DNA from: Pseudonocardia parietis
GTDB lineage: Bacteria; Actinomycetota; Actinomycetes; Mycobacteriales; Pseudonocardiaceae
Length of the DNA stretch: 64,000 nt
Reading direction: 5' to 3'
NCBI RefSeq assembly: GCF_017876315.1
Contig: NZ_JAGINU010000001.1
Span: forward strand, 3,782,001 to 3,846,000
The position numbers and the translations under genes were made by a program. Shown here in pieces: positions 26,212 to 33,919 of the stretch; position 1 is the stretch's first letter; the number at the start of each line of letters is the position of its first letter. The notes under the pieces were generated by a model that saw only the letters and a list, made by a program, of their open reading frames with translations, was not told the origin of the DNA and did no database searches.

Positions 26212-27114
26212 GTGGCAGACCTGCTCAGCCGCCCCGGCAACCGGCGCGCCCGGTTGCGTGCCCTGCTCGACGCCGGAGAGCCCGTGCTCGCCCCCGGCGC
26301 GTACGACGCGCTGTCCGCCCGGCTCGTCGAACGCGCCGGTTTCGACGCGGTCTACATGACCGGTTTCGGGACGACCGCCGGCCTGCTCGGACGGCCGGAC
26401 GTCGGCCTGCTCAGCGGCACCGAGATGGCCGCGAACGCCGGCCGGCTCGCCGACGCGGTCGACCTCCCGCTGATCGCCGACGCCGACACCGGCTACGGCA
26501 ACCCGATCAACGTGATCCGCACGGTCCGTGACTACGAGCGGGCCGGGGTCGCCGCGCTGCACCTGGAGGACCAGGTGATGCCGAAGCGCTGCGGCCACCT
26601 GGCGGGCAAGCAGGTCGTCCCCGTCGGCGACATGACCGCGAAGATCCGGGCCGCCGTCGACGCCCGGACCGACCCGGACCTGCTGATCATCGCCCGGACC
26701 GACGCCGCCGCCGTCGACGGGCTGGACGCGGCGATCGACCGCGCCCGCCGGTTCGCCGACGCCGGTGCCGACCTGCTGTTCGTCGAGGCCCCGACCTCGG
26801 AGGCCGACATCGAGCGGGTCGCGCAGGAGCTGAGCGGGCACCGGCTGGTGTTCAACTGGGCCGAGGGCGGCCGCACCCCGGCGCTGTCCCGGGACCGGCT
26901 CGCGGAGCTGGGCTTCGCGCTGGTGCTGTTCCCGGTCGGCACGCTGCTCGCGGCGACCGCCGGGATGACCGAGCTCCTCGAACGCCTGCGCGCCGACGGC
27001 ACCCCCGCGGCGATGCTGGACCGCCTCGGCGGGCTCGACGCGTTCGCCGAGTTCGCGGGGATCGGGGAGATCCGGGAACTGGAAGACGCCTATCGGAACG
27101 ACGAAGGGTCCTGA
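26212..27114 (+). CDS. Isocitrate lyase / PEP mutase superfamily enzyme
   Basis: 300 residues from GTG behind GGAGGG. Beta-barrel enzyme with the superfamily hallmarks: YDALSARLVERAGFDAVYMTG, LIADADTGYGN (metal ligands) and the active-site loop LEDQVMPKRCGHLAGK, in which KRCGH carries the catalytic Cys. Members cleave or rearrange 2-hydroxy or phosphono acids (methylisocitrate lyase, dimethylmalate lyase, oxaloacetate decarboxylase). The KRCGH loop favours a C-C lyase over a phosphonomutase. Divergent from the GntR/RutA-like operon and probably in the same pathway. Confidence 0.85.
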   Translation: MADLLSRPGNRRARLRALLDAGEPVLAPGAYDALSARLVERAGFDAVYMTGFGTTAGLLGRPDVGLLSGTEMAANAGRLADAVDLPLIADADTGYGNPINVIRTVRDYERAGVAALHLEDQVMPKRCGHLAGKQVVPVGDMTAKIRAAVDARTDPDLLIIARTDAAAVDGLDAAIDRARRFADAGADLLFVEAPTSEADIERVAQELSGHRLVFNWAEGGRTPALSRDRLAELGFALVLFPVGTLLAATAGMTELLERLRADGTPAAMLDRLGGLDAFAEFAGIGEIRELEDAYRNDEGS

Positions 27115-27319
27115 AAATACCCGGTCGGATGGGCGGCAAAACACGCCGTCCGGACGGTCCGAGATCGTCGGGCCGATGGGGATCACGAATCCGCCTCAGA
27201 AGTGGCGCGCCGGTATGTCGTCGCTCACAATCGTCCTGACGTGACGCGCTGACCTGCAGAGGTCGCCCGAGACGGCAGGCAGTGGGGAACGCAGAGAACC
27301 CTTCTGGTGGTGGGAACCC

Positions 27320-27520
27320 GTGCAGCAGAACACTCCTCGACTCCGAATCTGTGAACGATGCTGGACATCGGTGGCAGAAGGGTCGGTGTGCCGGATCTTC
27401 CGGCACACCGATCCGGGAGTCCCGACCGAGACCCCCGTGTTCAGTTACCGGCATCTCGACGGCGATCCGGCCTGCACCGGCGCGCAGCAACCCGAGGCCG
27501 AACAGGGGTGGGCGGCGTGA
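27320..27520 (+). CDS. Small Cys-containing protein coupled to a DUF2795 gene
   Basis: 66 residues from GTG. Four cysteines, with a CERC pair at about residues 12-15, another in GSVC and one near the C-terminus, suggest a small metal-binding or redox fold; no membrane segment. The stop overlaps the GTG start of the next gene (GTGA), which argues that it is translated. No family is recognised with certainty. Ribosome site weak. Confidence 0.5.
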   Translation: MQQNTPRLRICERCWTSVAEGSVCRIFRHTDPGVPTETPVFSYRHLDGDPACTGAQQPEAEQGWAA

Positions 27521-27978
27521 GCGCCCCCGTACCGGGGCGACCGCCGCCGCCCCCGACCCCACCCCCGCCGCCCCGGCCCGGGCTCGTCGCCGTGCCGGCG
27601 ACCGCACAGCCCGCCCCGCCGTCGGCGGAGCGTGAGCGGCTCCAGGACAACCTCGCACGGGTGCTGGCCGATCTGTGCTGGCCCGCGTTCCGCTGGCAGG
27701 TCCTCACCGAGGCCGAGGCATGGGGGGTGAGTGCGGTGATCCGGAACCAGCTGCTCCCGCTGCCCGACGGTCGCTATCCCTCGGTGGAGGCCGTCGTGGA
27801 GGTCCTGTCGGCCGCCCGCGGCCGGTTGCGGGCGGCTCCGCCGCCGCCCGCGGCGCGGCCCGACCGGGTGCACCCCGCGGAGCGGGCCACCGTTCCGCGA
27901 CCGGTCGCCACCCCGAGGCGGGCCACCGCCCCGCGCGGCCGTCCGGTCCTCGTACGCCGGGCCGGTCGGCGCGGCTGA
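27517..27978 (+). CDS. DUF2795-like protein with Pro-rich ends
   Basis: 153 residues. A Pro-rich N-terminal stretch (about 1-35, including PPPPPTPPPPPRPG) precedes a compact helical segment, LCWPAFRWQVLTEAEAWGVSAVIRNQLLPLPD-GRYPS, that matches the DUF2795 pattern of about 50 residues. A basic Ala/Pro/Arg tail follows. DUF2795 proteins are common in Actinobacteria and of unknown function. Translationally coupled to the preceding Cys-containing protein. Confidence 0.65.
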   Translation: MSAPVPGRPPPPPTPPPPPRPGLVAVPATAQPAPPSAERERLQDNLARVLADLCWPAFRWQVLTEAEAWGVSAVIRNQLLPLPDGRYPSVEAVVEVLSAARGRLRAAPPPPAARPDRVHPAERATVPRPVATPRRATAPRGRPVLVRRAGRRG

Positions 27979-27991
27979 CCGCCGCGGTGGC

Positions 27992-28024
27992 CGGAGCCGG
28001 CGGTCCCCGAACGCGCCGGCTCCG
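27992..28024 (+). terminator. Hairpin after the DUF2795 gene
   Basis: CGGAGCCGG pairs with CCGGCTCCG around a 15-nt loop, 14 nt past the stop. No U-tract. The rest of the 333-bp convergent gap up to allantoicase holds GC-rich partial repeats (the block CCCCGGTCAGGCCGGGC appears twice) and one orphan palindrome listed separately. Confidence 0.4.
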
Positions 28025-28164
28025 ACCACTGGCGACCACCCGCCCGCTCCCCAGCGACGGGTGGTGGGTCTCGTGCGACAGTGGTGGCCGGAGTGTGTCG
28101 CGCCGTCACCGGATCGGGCAGGGGCGAAGGTCCCCGCGCGCCGGTCCCGGACGGGATGTCCATA

Positions 28165-28189
28165 ACGTGATGAGTGATGTATATCACGT
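28165..28189. promoter_or_regulatory. Orphan palindrome ACGTGAT-N11-ATCACGT
   Basis: Seven-bp perfect arms with an 11-bp AT-rich spacer, spaced like a dimeric regulator site. It sits in the gap between two convergent genes (DUF2795 and allantoicase), away from any annotated start. Confidence 0.35.
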
Positions 28190-28311
28190 CCTTGCCGGAT
28201 GTCACGTGCCGGCCCCGCACCGGTGCGCGAAGCGACCCGGGACCCCGGTCAGGCCGGGCGCGCCGGTCAGGGGGCCCCGGTCAGGCCGGGCCCCGGTCGG
28301 GCAGGGCCCGA

Positions 28312-29310
28312 TCAGTCGGGGCGCGCGCCGGTGAAGGCGTCACGCACGGCGGCCGCCCCGTCGGCGTCCAGCTCGCCGGGCAGCCGCAGCCGGGACAGCC
28401 CGCCGTCGGGGAAGACGTCCAGGCGCAGGTGGGTCGCGGCCGGCGCATCCGGCAGCGGGAACCGGTGCCGGGTGTCCGGCTGCACCGGTAGGTGTTCGAG
28501 CAGGACCTGCCAGTCGCCGCCGGCGCGCTCGTCGCGGGTGCGCACCGAGATCCGGCCGGGGGCGTTCCCGACGAACCAGGTGGTGTCGACCTCGGCGTAG
28601 CGCGGGACACCGCCCGCGGCGAGCGCGAACTCCACCCAGTCGTTGCCGCCGTCGCGGCGTCGCGCGTTCTCCCAGCCCTCACCCATGTGCCGGGCCTTGC
28701 TGGGCAGGAGCAGGTTGCCCGGTGAGGAGTAGAACTCGTCCGAGCAGCCGGTGACGTATCCGCCGTTCTCGGCGGCGAGCAGGTCGACGGTGCCCTCCAG
28801 GAACTGCGGGTCCGCCATGACCCGGCCGTGCACCCGGAAGCGGGCGACACCGCCGTCCGGATGCATGATCAGCCGGACGTGGGTGAACCGCCGCGGGTCG
28901 GCCACCGGGTAGACGTTGGCCGTGTCCCCGGCGCACGCCGCGCGGGGGACGATCTCGTGCCAGCGCGCCGTCGCCAGCTCGTCCGGTGACGGATGGCCGT
29001 CCACCGCCGCCGCCTCGACCGCGATCTCGGGCGGGTAGTTGCCCCTGAACCACGCGGTGTCGACGACGACGTGGTCGATCACCCCGGCGGCCCCGAGCCG
29101 GACGAGCGCCCAGTCGTGCCCCGGCTCGCGACGCCGGCGGGTCTCCCAGCCGTCGTACACCTTGCCCTTGAGCCCGAACTCGTCCGGGTCGAACCGCGGC
29201 GGCGCCGCGGTGATGAGGTTCTCGCGCTGGGCGAAGAACTCGTCGTTGGCAGCCATGACGGAGCCGCCGAGGACGCGGGAGGCGAGGTCGACGAGGGCGG
29301 GATCGGGCAC
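28312..29310 (-). CDS. alc: Allantoicase
   Basis: 332 residues from GTG behind AAGGAG. Two homologous allantoicase beta-sandwich repeats: DEFFAQRENLI... KVYDGWETRRRREPGHDWALVRLG in the first, DEFYSSPGNLLLP... MGEGWENARRRDGGNDWVEFALA in the second. The conserved GWE-x-RRR and HDW/NDW motifs are present in both. It hydrolyses allantoate to ureidoglycolate and urea. Last gene of a minus-strand operon (AH_C-like gene, hyi, glxR, alc) that is divergent from the allantoin permease/racemase/allantoinase operon. Confidence 0.95.
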   Translation of the reverse strand: MPDPALVDLASRVLGGSVMAANDEFFAQRENLITAAPPRFDPDEFGLKGKVYDGWETRRRREPGHDWALVRLGAAGVIDHVVVDTAWFRGNYPPEIAVEAAAVDGHPSPDELATARWHEIVPRAACAGDTANVYPVADPRRFTHVRLIMHPDGGVARFRVHGRVMADPQFLEGTVDLLAAENGGYVTGCSDEFYSSPGNLLLPSKARHMGEGWENARRRDGGNDWVEFALAAGGVPRYAEVDTTWFVGNAPGRISVRTRDERAGGDWQVLLEHLPVQPDTRHRFPLPDAPAATHLRLDVFPDGGLSRLRLPGELDADGAAAVRDAFTGARPD

Positions 29311-29354
29311 GGGATCTCCTTACCGGGTGGCGGACGCGGGTGGGGTGCGGGCGG

Positions 29355-30230
29355 TCATGACAGGTCACCGTTCAGGCGTGCGATGGTGCGGAAGAGCGCC
29401 GAGTGGTCCAGCCCGCCGTCGCCCGCCGAGCGCGTCGCCGCGACCAGCTGCGCCACCAGTGCCCCCAGCGGGGTCACCACACCGGCCTGCGCCGCCGCCG
29501 AGGTCACGATCTGCATGTCCTTGTGGTGCAGGTCGACCCGGAACCCCGGCGCGAAGTCGCCGTCGAGCATCTTCTGCGCCTTCTGGTCCAGCACCGCGGA
29601 CCCGGCGAGTCCACCGCCGAGCACCTCGACGGCAGCGGGCAGGTCCGCACCGTGTGCCTGCAGGAATGTCAGCGCCTCGGCGACCAGCGCGATGTTGCCG
29701 GCGACGATCAGCTGGTTCGCCGCCTTCACGGTCTGCCCGGCGCCGGCCGGCCCGACGTGGACGACGGTCTTCCCGACGACCTCCAGCAGCGGGCGCGCGG
29801 CGTCCACGTCGGCATCCGCGCCGCCGACCATGATCGACAGGGTGGCGTTCTCGGCGCCGCCCTGGCCGCCGGAGACCGGTGCGTCGAGCATCCGCAGTCC
29901 GTGCTCGGCGGCCTGCCCGGCGAGATCGCGGGCCACGTCCGGGCGGATGGTGGAGAAGTCGATCACCAGCGTGCCGGGCTCCGCGGTACCGAGGACGCCG
30001 TCGGTCAGCACGGACTCCACGTCGGGGGAGTCGGGCAGCATCAGCGCGACGACGTCCGCCCCCGCGACGGCCTCGGCCACCGACCCGGCGGCGCGACCGC
30101 CCGCGTTGACCAGGGCCCGGGTCTTCTCCGGGCTGCGGTTGAAGCCGACGACGTCGTGCCCGGCCGCGGCGAGGTGGCGGGCCATCGGGCCGCCCATGAT
30201 GCCGAGTCCGATGAAACCGATGGTGCTCAC
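29355..30230 (-). CDS. glxR: 2-hydroxy-3-oxopropionate (tartronate semialdehyde) reductase, copy 1
   Basis: 291 residues from GTG overlapping the hyi stop (GTGA). Beta-hydroxyacid dehydrogenase: Rossmann [20 protein letters not shown], substrate loop [22 protein letters not shown], catalytic Lys in [17 protein letters not shown], and a C-terminal helical domain with HHKDM. It reduces tartronate semialdehyde to D-glycerate. A close homologue at 58425-59330 has the same neighbours. Its substrate would come from glyoxylate via gcl, which is only at the other locus. Confidence 0.93.
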   Translation of the reverse strand: MSTIGFIGLGIMGGPMARHLAAAGHDVVGFNRSPEKTRALVNAGGRAAGSVAEAVAGADVVALMLPDSPDVESVLTDGVLGTAEPGTLVIDFSTIRPDVARDLAGQAAEHGLRMLDAPVSGGQGGAENATLSIMVGGADADVDAARPLLEVVGKTVVHVGPAGAGQTVKAANQLIVAGNIALVAEALTFLQAHGADLPAAVEVLGGGLAGSAVLDQKAQKMLDGDFAPGFRVDLHHKDMQIVTSAAAQAGVVTPLGALVAQLVAATRSAGDGGLDHSALFRTIARLNGDLS

Positions 30231-31045
30231 GGGGTGCCTCCCGAGGTCGTGACGGTGCGCGCGAGCCAGCCGAACGGATCGTCGGTGACCGGCTTGTACT
30301 CCAGCGAGATGCGGCCGCGGTAGCCGGCCGCGTGCACCTGCTCGACCAGGGCGCCGATCGGCAGGTCCCCGGTGCCGGGTTCGCCGCGGCCGGGGGCGTC
30401 GGCGATCTGCACGTGCCCGATCCGGTCGGCGTACGTCGCGATCGCGCCGGCCGGGTCGTCGCCGTTCACGGCCAGGTGGAACACGTCGAGCAGCAGCCGC
30501 ACGTCGTCCGAGCCGACCCGGTCCAGCACCGCGACGGCGTCGGCGGCGGTCCGGAGCGGGTAGGCCGCCACGCCGCTGACCGGCTCCAGCAGCGCGACCG
30601 CGCCGATCCGGGCCGCCGCGCGCCCGGCCAGCGCCAGGTTCTGCGCGGCCAGCTCGTCCTGGGCCTGCGGTGCGACGCCGTCGATCCGGTTGCCGTACAG
30701 CGCGTTGAACCCGGTGGTGCCGAGCCGCTCGCCGATCCCGACGGCGACGTCCACGTTGTCGGCGAAGGCGGTGGCCCGCGCCGGGTCGGAGAGGATGCCG
30801 CGCTCGCCGGACGGCATGTCCCCGGCGTCGAAGTTCAGCCCGGACAGCACGACGCCGGCGTCGGACACCGCGGTCACGAACGTCTCGACATCGCGGTCGG
30901 ACGGGACGGGGCGGTCGAACGGCCACCAGAACTCGACGGCGTCGAACCCGGCGGCCGCCGCCGCGGCGGGCCGCTCGAGCAGCGGCAGGTCGCCGAGCAC
31001 GATCGAGCAGTTGACGGTCGGTGGGAGTGGAAGGGTGATCGGCAC
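30227..31045 (-). CDS. hyi: Hydroxypyruvate isomerase-like TIM barrel, copy 1
   Basis: 272 residues from GTG behind GAGGAGG. Xylose-isomerase-like TIM barrel of the Hyi type: [35 protein letters not shown] (metal Glu), [33 protein letters not shown] and ISLEYKP (Glu). It interconverts hydroxypyruvate and tartronate semialdehyde. Coupled to glxR downstream. The second copy at 59366 shares long identical blocks, for example [18 protein letters not shown]. Confidence 0.92.
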   Translation of the reverse strand: MPITLPLPPTVNCSIVLGDLPLLERPAAAAAAGFDAVEFWWPFDRPVPSDRDVETFVTAVSDAGVVLSGLNFDAGDMPSGERGILSDPARATAFADNVDVAVGIGERLGTTGFNALYGNRIDGVAPQAQDELAAQNLALAGRAAARIGAVALLEPVSGVAAYPLRTAADAVAVLDRVGSDDVRLLLDVFHLAVNGDDPAGAIATYADRIGHVQIADAPGRGEPGTGDLPIGALVEQVHAAGYRGRISLEYKPVTDDPFGWLARTVTTSGGTP

Positions 31046-31089
31046 TGCGGCCTCCTCGTCAGGGGCAGGGATCAGGCCGGGCGGGAGAT

Positions 31090-31482
31090 TCAGGACGGGG
31101 ACGGCAGGCCGCGGTAGGCCCGCCAGCCGCCGTGTGCGGTGATGTCGGTGAGCTCGCCGGCCTGGCGCTCCAGGACGCCGGGCCGCAGCCCGACGGCGAG
31201 CACGTCGCGGCCGTCGTCGAGCTCGATCACGGTGAGCTCCAGCTCCGGCGGCTCGTCCGGCAGGAAGTCGGTGCGGATCGCCGACAGTGCGACGTCGTAG
31301 ATCTCCCCGGCCAGCGCGATGCCGCCGGTCGGGTCCTCGACCAGGGCCGGGAACTGGTCGCGCACGGAGTACATCCGGTAGTGCGGCGCCGTGCGCACCT
31401 CCCCGAGGAACGGATGGGCCGAGACGTTGTGGTGCAGCCGGCCGCCGCGCATCGCGTCGCCGGAGCAGAAGAGAGCGGTCAC
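31090..31482 (-). CDS. Free-standing allophanate-hydrolase C-terminal-like domain protein
   Basis: 130 residues from GTG behind GGGGGA. The core RTAPHYRMYSVRDQFPALVEDPTGGIALAGEIYDV matches the gamma-glutamylcyclotransferase-like fold that forms the C-terminal half of allophanate hydrolase (AtzF), where it removes CO2 from N-carboxycarbamate. The amidase half is absent. It is the first gene of the operon with hyi, glxR and allantoicase, downstream of an IclR box. A role in handling urea- or ureidoglycolate-derived carbamoyl intermediates is inferred; no ureidoglycolate lyase is recognisable in the window. Confidence 0.65.
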   Translation of the reverse strand: MTALFCSGDAMRGGRLHHNVSAHPFLGEVRTAPHYRMYSVRDQFPALVEDPTGGIALAGEIYDVALSAIRTDFLPDEPPELELTVIELDDGRDVLAVGLRPGVLERQAGELTDITAHGGWRAYRGLPSPS

Positions 31483-31496
31483 CGGATCCCCCAAGG

Positions 31497-31511
31497 TTTC
31501 GCGATACGGAA
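31497..31511. promoter_or_regulatory. IclR-type operator (minus-strand operon)
   Basis: TTTCG-CGATA-CGGAA, a near-perfect inverted repeat of the TTCCG-N5-CGGAA motif. It begins 14 bp upstream of the GTG of the AH_C-like gene, so binding would block that operon. Confidence 0.7.
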
Positions 31512-31640
31512 AACAAGTTCCGTTTTGTGATGAGATCGCAACACGGTCACCCGAGGCTGTCAAGCATCGATGCACCGTAGCGACCCCTTGACGGGCCTGT
31601 GACCGCCGCCATAGCGTAATTCCACCAGTCAACACAACAG

Positions 31641-31655
31641 TTCCGTATCGCGGAA
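31641..31655. promoter_or_regulatory. IclR-type operator (allantoin permease operon)
   Basis: TTCCG-TATCG-CGGAA, perfect 5-bp arms, ending 18 bp before the ATG of the allantoin permease. Same motif as at four other sites in the window. Confidence 0.75.
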
Positions 31656-31673
31656 CTGGCGGAAGGTGGCCCG

Positions 31674-33179
31674 ATGGCGCGCCCCGAGACGACCCGCACC
31701 GACGAGCTGCACGGCACCGGCGAGAACGCCGCCGGCCTCAGCCCACAGCTGTACAACCGCGACCTCGCCCCGACCTGCGCCGAGGGCCGGACGTGGAAGG
31801 CCTACAACATCTTCACGCTGTGGGCGGTCGACGTGCACAGCCTGGGCAACTACGGCTTCGCGCTCGGCCTGTTCGCCCTCGGTCTCGGCGGCTGGCAGAT
31901 CCTGGTGTCGCTGGGCATCGGGGCGCTGCTGCTGTTCGTGCTCCTGACGGTCGCCGGGTACATGGGCTACCGGACCGGCCTGCCGTTCCCGGTGATGAGC
32001 CGGATCGCCTTCGGCGTCCGCGGCGCGCAGCTCCCGGCGATGGTCCGGGGCGTGGTCGCCATCGCCTGGTTCGGCATCCAGACCTACCTGGCCACCCAGG
32101 TCCTCACCGTCATGGTCCTCGCCGTGGCGCCCGGTGCCCTGGCGCTGGAGCAGGTGTCGTTCCTCGGGCTGTCCGCGCTGGGCTGGATCTGTTTCGTCGT
32201 GCTGTGGGTGATCCAGGTCGGCATCCTGCTCTACGGCATGAACGGCATCCGCCGCTACGAGGCGTTCGCCGGGCCGATCGTGCTGGTCACGCTGGCCGCG
32301 CTCGCCGGCTGGATGCTGTGGCAGACCGGCGGCGACATCGCCCTGTCGGTGCCCGAGCCGCTCACCGGCGGCGCGATGTGGGTGCAAATCCTGGCCGGTG
32401 CGTCGCTCTGGACCGCGATCTACGGCACCTTCGTCCTGAACTTCTGCGACTTCACCCGGGGCTCGGTGAGCACCACCGCGGTCCGCCGGGGGAGCTTCTG
32501 GGGGATCCTGCCGAACACGCTGTTCTTCGGCGTCGTCGTGGTCGTCCTGGCAGGCGGGCAGCTCCGGATCGACGGGCAGGTGATCTCCAGCCCGAGCGAC
32601 GTCGTCAACACCATCCCGAACACCGCGCTGCTCCTGCTCGCGTCGGCGGCACTGCTGATCCTGACGGTCGCGGTCAACCTGATGGCCAACTTCGTGGCCC
32701 CCTGCTACGCGCTGTCCAACCTGCTGCCCAGACACCTGGACTTCCGCCGGGCCGGGATCGTCAGCGCGGTGATCGGCCTGGTGATCCTGCCGTGGAACCT
32801 CTACGACAACCCGGTGGTGATCGTCTACTTCCTCGGCGTGCTCGGTGCGCTGCTGGGGCCGTTGTTCGGCATCGTGATGGCCGACTACTGGCTGGTGCGC
32901 CGCGGCCGGATCGACGTCCCGGCGCTCTACACCGAGGACCCGCAAGGCGCCTACCACTACGGGAGCGGGGTCAACGTCCGTGCGGTCGCGGTGTTCGTGC
33001 CGTCCGCCGCGATCGCCGTCGCGGCCGGTTTCGTCCCCGCGATGGAGCCGATCGCACCGTTCTCCTGGTTCCTCGGCGCCACGATCGCCGCGGTGCTCAC
33101 CGTGCTCGTCGCGCCCCGTGGTGGCGACTACCGCGCGGTCTCCGGCGAGCACATCGCGGTTCCGTCCGCCGAGCACTGA
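31674..33179 (+). CDS. NCS1-family allantoin permease
   Basis: 501 residues, 12 predicted helices. The N-terminal NRDLAPT and WKAYNIFTLWAVDVHSLGNYGFALGLF blocks are typical of NCS1 permeases, as are PFPVMSRIAFGVRG, FGIQTYLA and NLMANFVAPCYALSNL. NCS1 proteins import nucleobases and ureides; the operon (racemase and allantoinase follow) points to allantoin. ATG start 18 bp after an IclR operator. Confidence 0.92.
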   Translation: MARPETTRTDELHGTGENAAGLSPQLYNRDLAPTCAEGRTWKAYNIFTLWAVDVHSLGNYGFALGLFALGLGGWQILVSLGIGALLLFVLLTVAGYMGYRTGLPFPVMSRIAFGVRGAQLPAMVRGVVAIAWFGIQTYLATQVLTVMVLAVAPGALALEQVSFLGLSALGWICFVVLWVIQVGILLYGMNGIRRYEAFAGPIVLVTLAALAGWMLWQTGGDIALSVPEPLTGGAMWVQILAGASLWTAIYGTFVLNFCDFTRGSVSTTAVRRGSFWGILPNTLFFGVVVVVLAGGQLRIDGQVISSPSDVVNTIPNTALLLLASAALLILTVAVNLMANFVAPCYALSNLLPRHLDFRRAGIVSAVIGLVILPWNLYDNPVVIVYFLGVLGALLGPLFGIVMADYWLVRRGRIDVPALYTEDPQGAYHYGSGVNVRAVAVFVPSAAIAVAAGFVPAMEPIAPFSWFLGATIAAVLTVLVAPRGGDYRAVSGEHIAVPSAEH

Positions 33180-33193
33180 GAGGTCGGGTCGCG

Positions 33194-33919
33194 ATGCGGA
33201 TCCTCGTCGTCAACGTCAACACCACCGTCTCGGTCACCGAGGCGATCGCCGCGTCGGCCCGCGCCGTGGCGGCTCCCGGCACCGAGATCGTCGGGCTCAC
33301 GCCCCGGTTCGGCGCCGAGTCGGTGGAGGGCAACCTGGAGAGCTACCTGGCCGCCGTCGGTGTCGCGGACGCCGTGGCGCGCTACGACCAGCCGTTCGAC
33401 GCCGTCATCCAGGCCGGCTACGGCGAGCACGGCCGCGAGGGTCTGCAGGAGATGCTCGACGTCCCGGTCGTCGACATCACCGAGGCGGCCGCGACCACCG
33501 CGATGTACCTCGGGCACCGGTACTCGGTGGTGACCACCCTGGACCGGACGGTGCCGCTGATCTCCGACCGGCTCCTGCTGGCCGGGCTGGACCGGAGGTG
33601 CGCGTCGGTGCGGGCGTCCGGGCTGGCGGTGCTGGAGCTGGAGCGGGACCCGGACCGGGCGGTCACCGCGATCGTGTCGCAGGCCCGCAAGGCGGTCGAG
33701 GAGGATCATGCCGAGGTGATCTGCCTGGGCTGCGGTGGCATGGCGGGCCTGGACGAGAAGGTGCGCGCCGAGACCGGCGTCCCGGTGGTGGACGGGGTGC
33801 AGGCCGCCGTCACGGTCGCCGAGTCGCTGGTGCGGCTGGGCCTGACCACGTCGAAGGTGCGGACCTACGCCGCGCCGCGCCGCAAGCAGATCCACGGCTT
33901 CCCGTTGGAGGAGAAGTGA
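33194..33919 (+). CDS. Allantoin racemase (Asp/Glu/hydantoin racemase family)
   Basis: 241 residues. Two pseudo-symmetric lobes, each with a catalytic Cys-type region: VVNVNTTVSVTE at the start, GYGEHGREGLQEMLDVPVVDITEAAA in the middle, and ICLGCGGMAGLDEKV (Cys) near the end. Only the second thiol is obvious: the first-lobe position after QAGYG is not Cys. Members racemise hydantoins and allantoin. Located between allantoin permease and allantoinase, with its stop overlapping the allantoinase start. R-to-S conversion of allantoin is inferred from this context. Confidence 0.85.
   Translation: MRILVVNVNTTVSVTEAIAASARAVAAPGTEIVGLTPRFGAESVEGNLESYLAAVGVADAVARYDQPFDAVIQAGYGEHGREGLQEMLDVPVVDITEAAATTAMYLGHRYSVVTTLDRTVPLISDRLLLAGLDRRCASVRASGLAVLELERDPDRAVTAIVSQARKAVEEDHAEVICLGCGGMAGLDEKVRAETGVPVVDGVQAAVTVAESLVRLGLTTSKVRTYAAPRRKQIHGFPLEEK

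Noticed and set aside
28230..28320. CRISPR-like or VNTR array in the GC-rich repeats before allantoicase
   Set aside because: Only two imperfect copies of a 17-bp block with unequal spacing; simple GC-rich redundancy.
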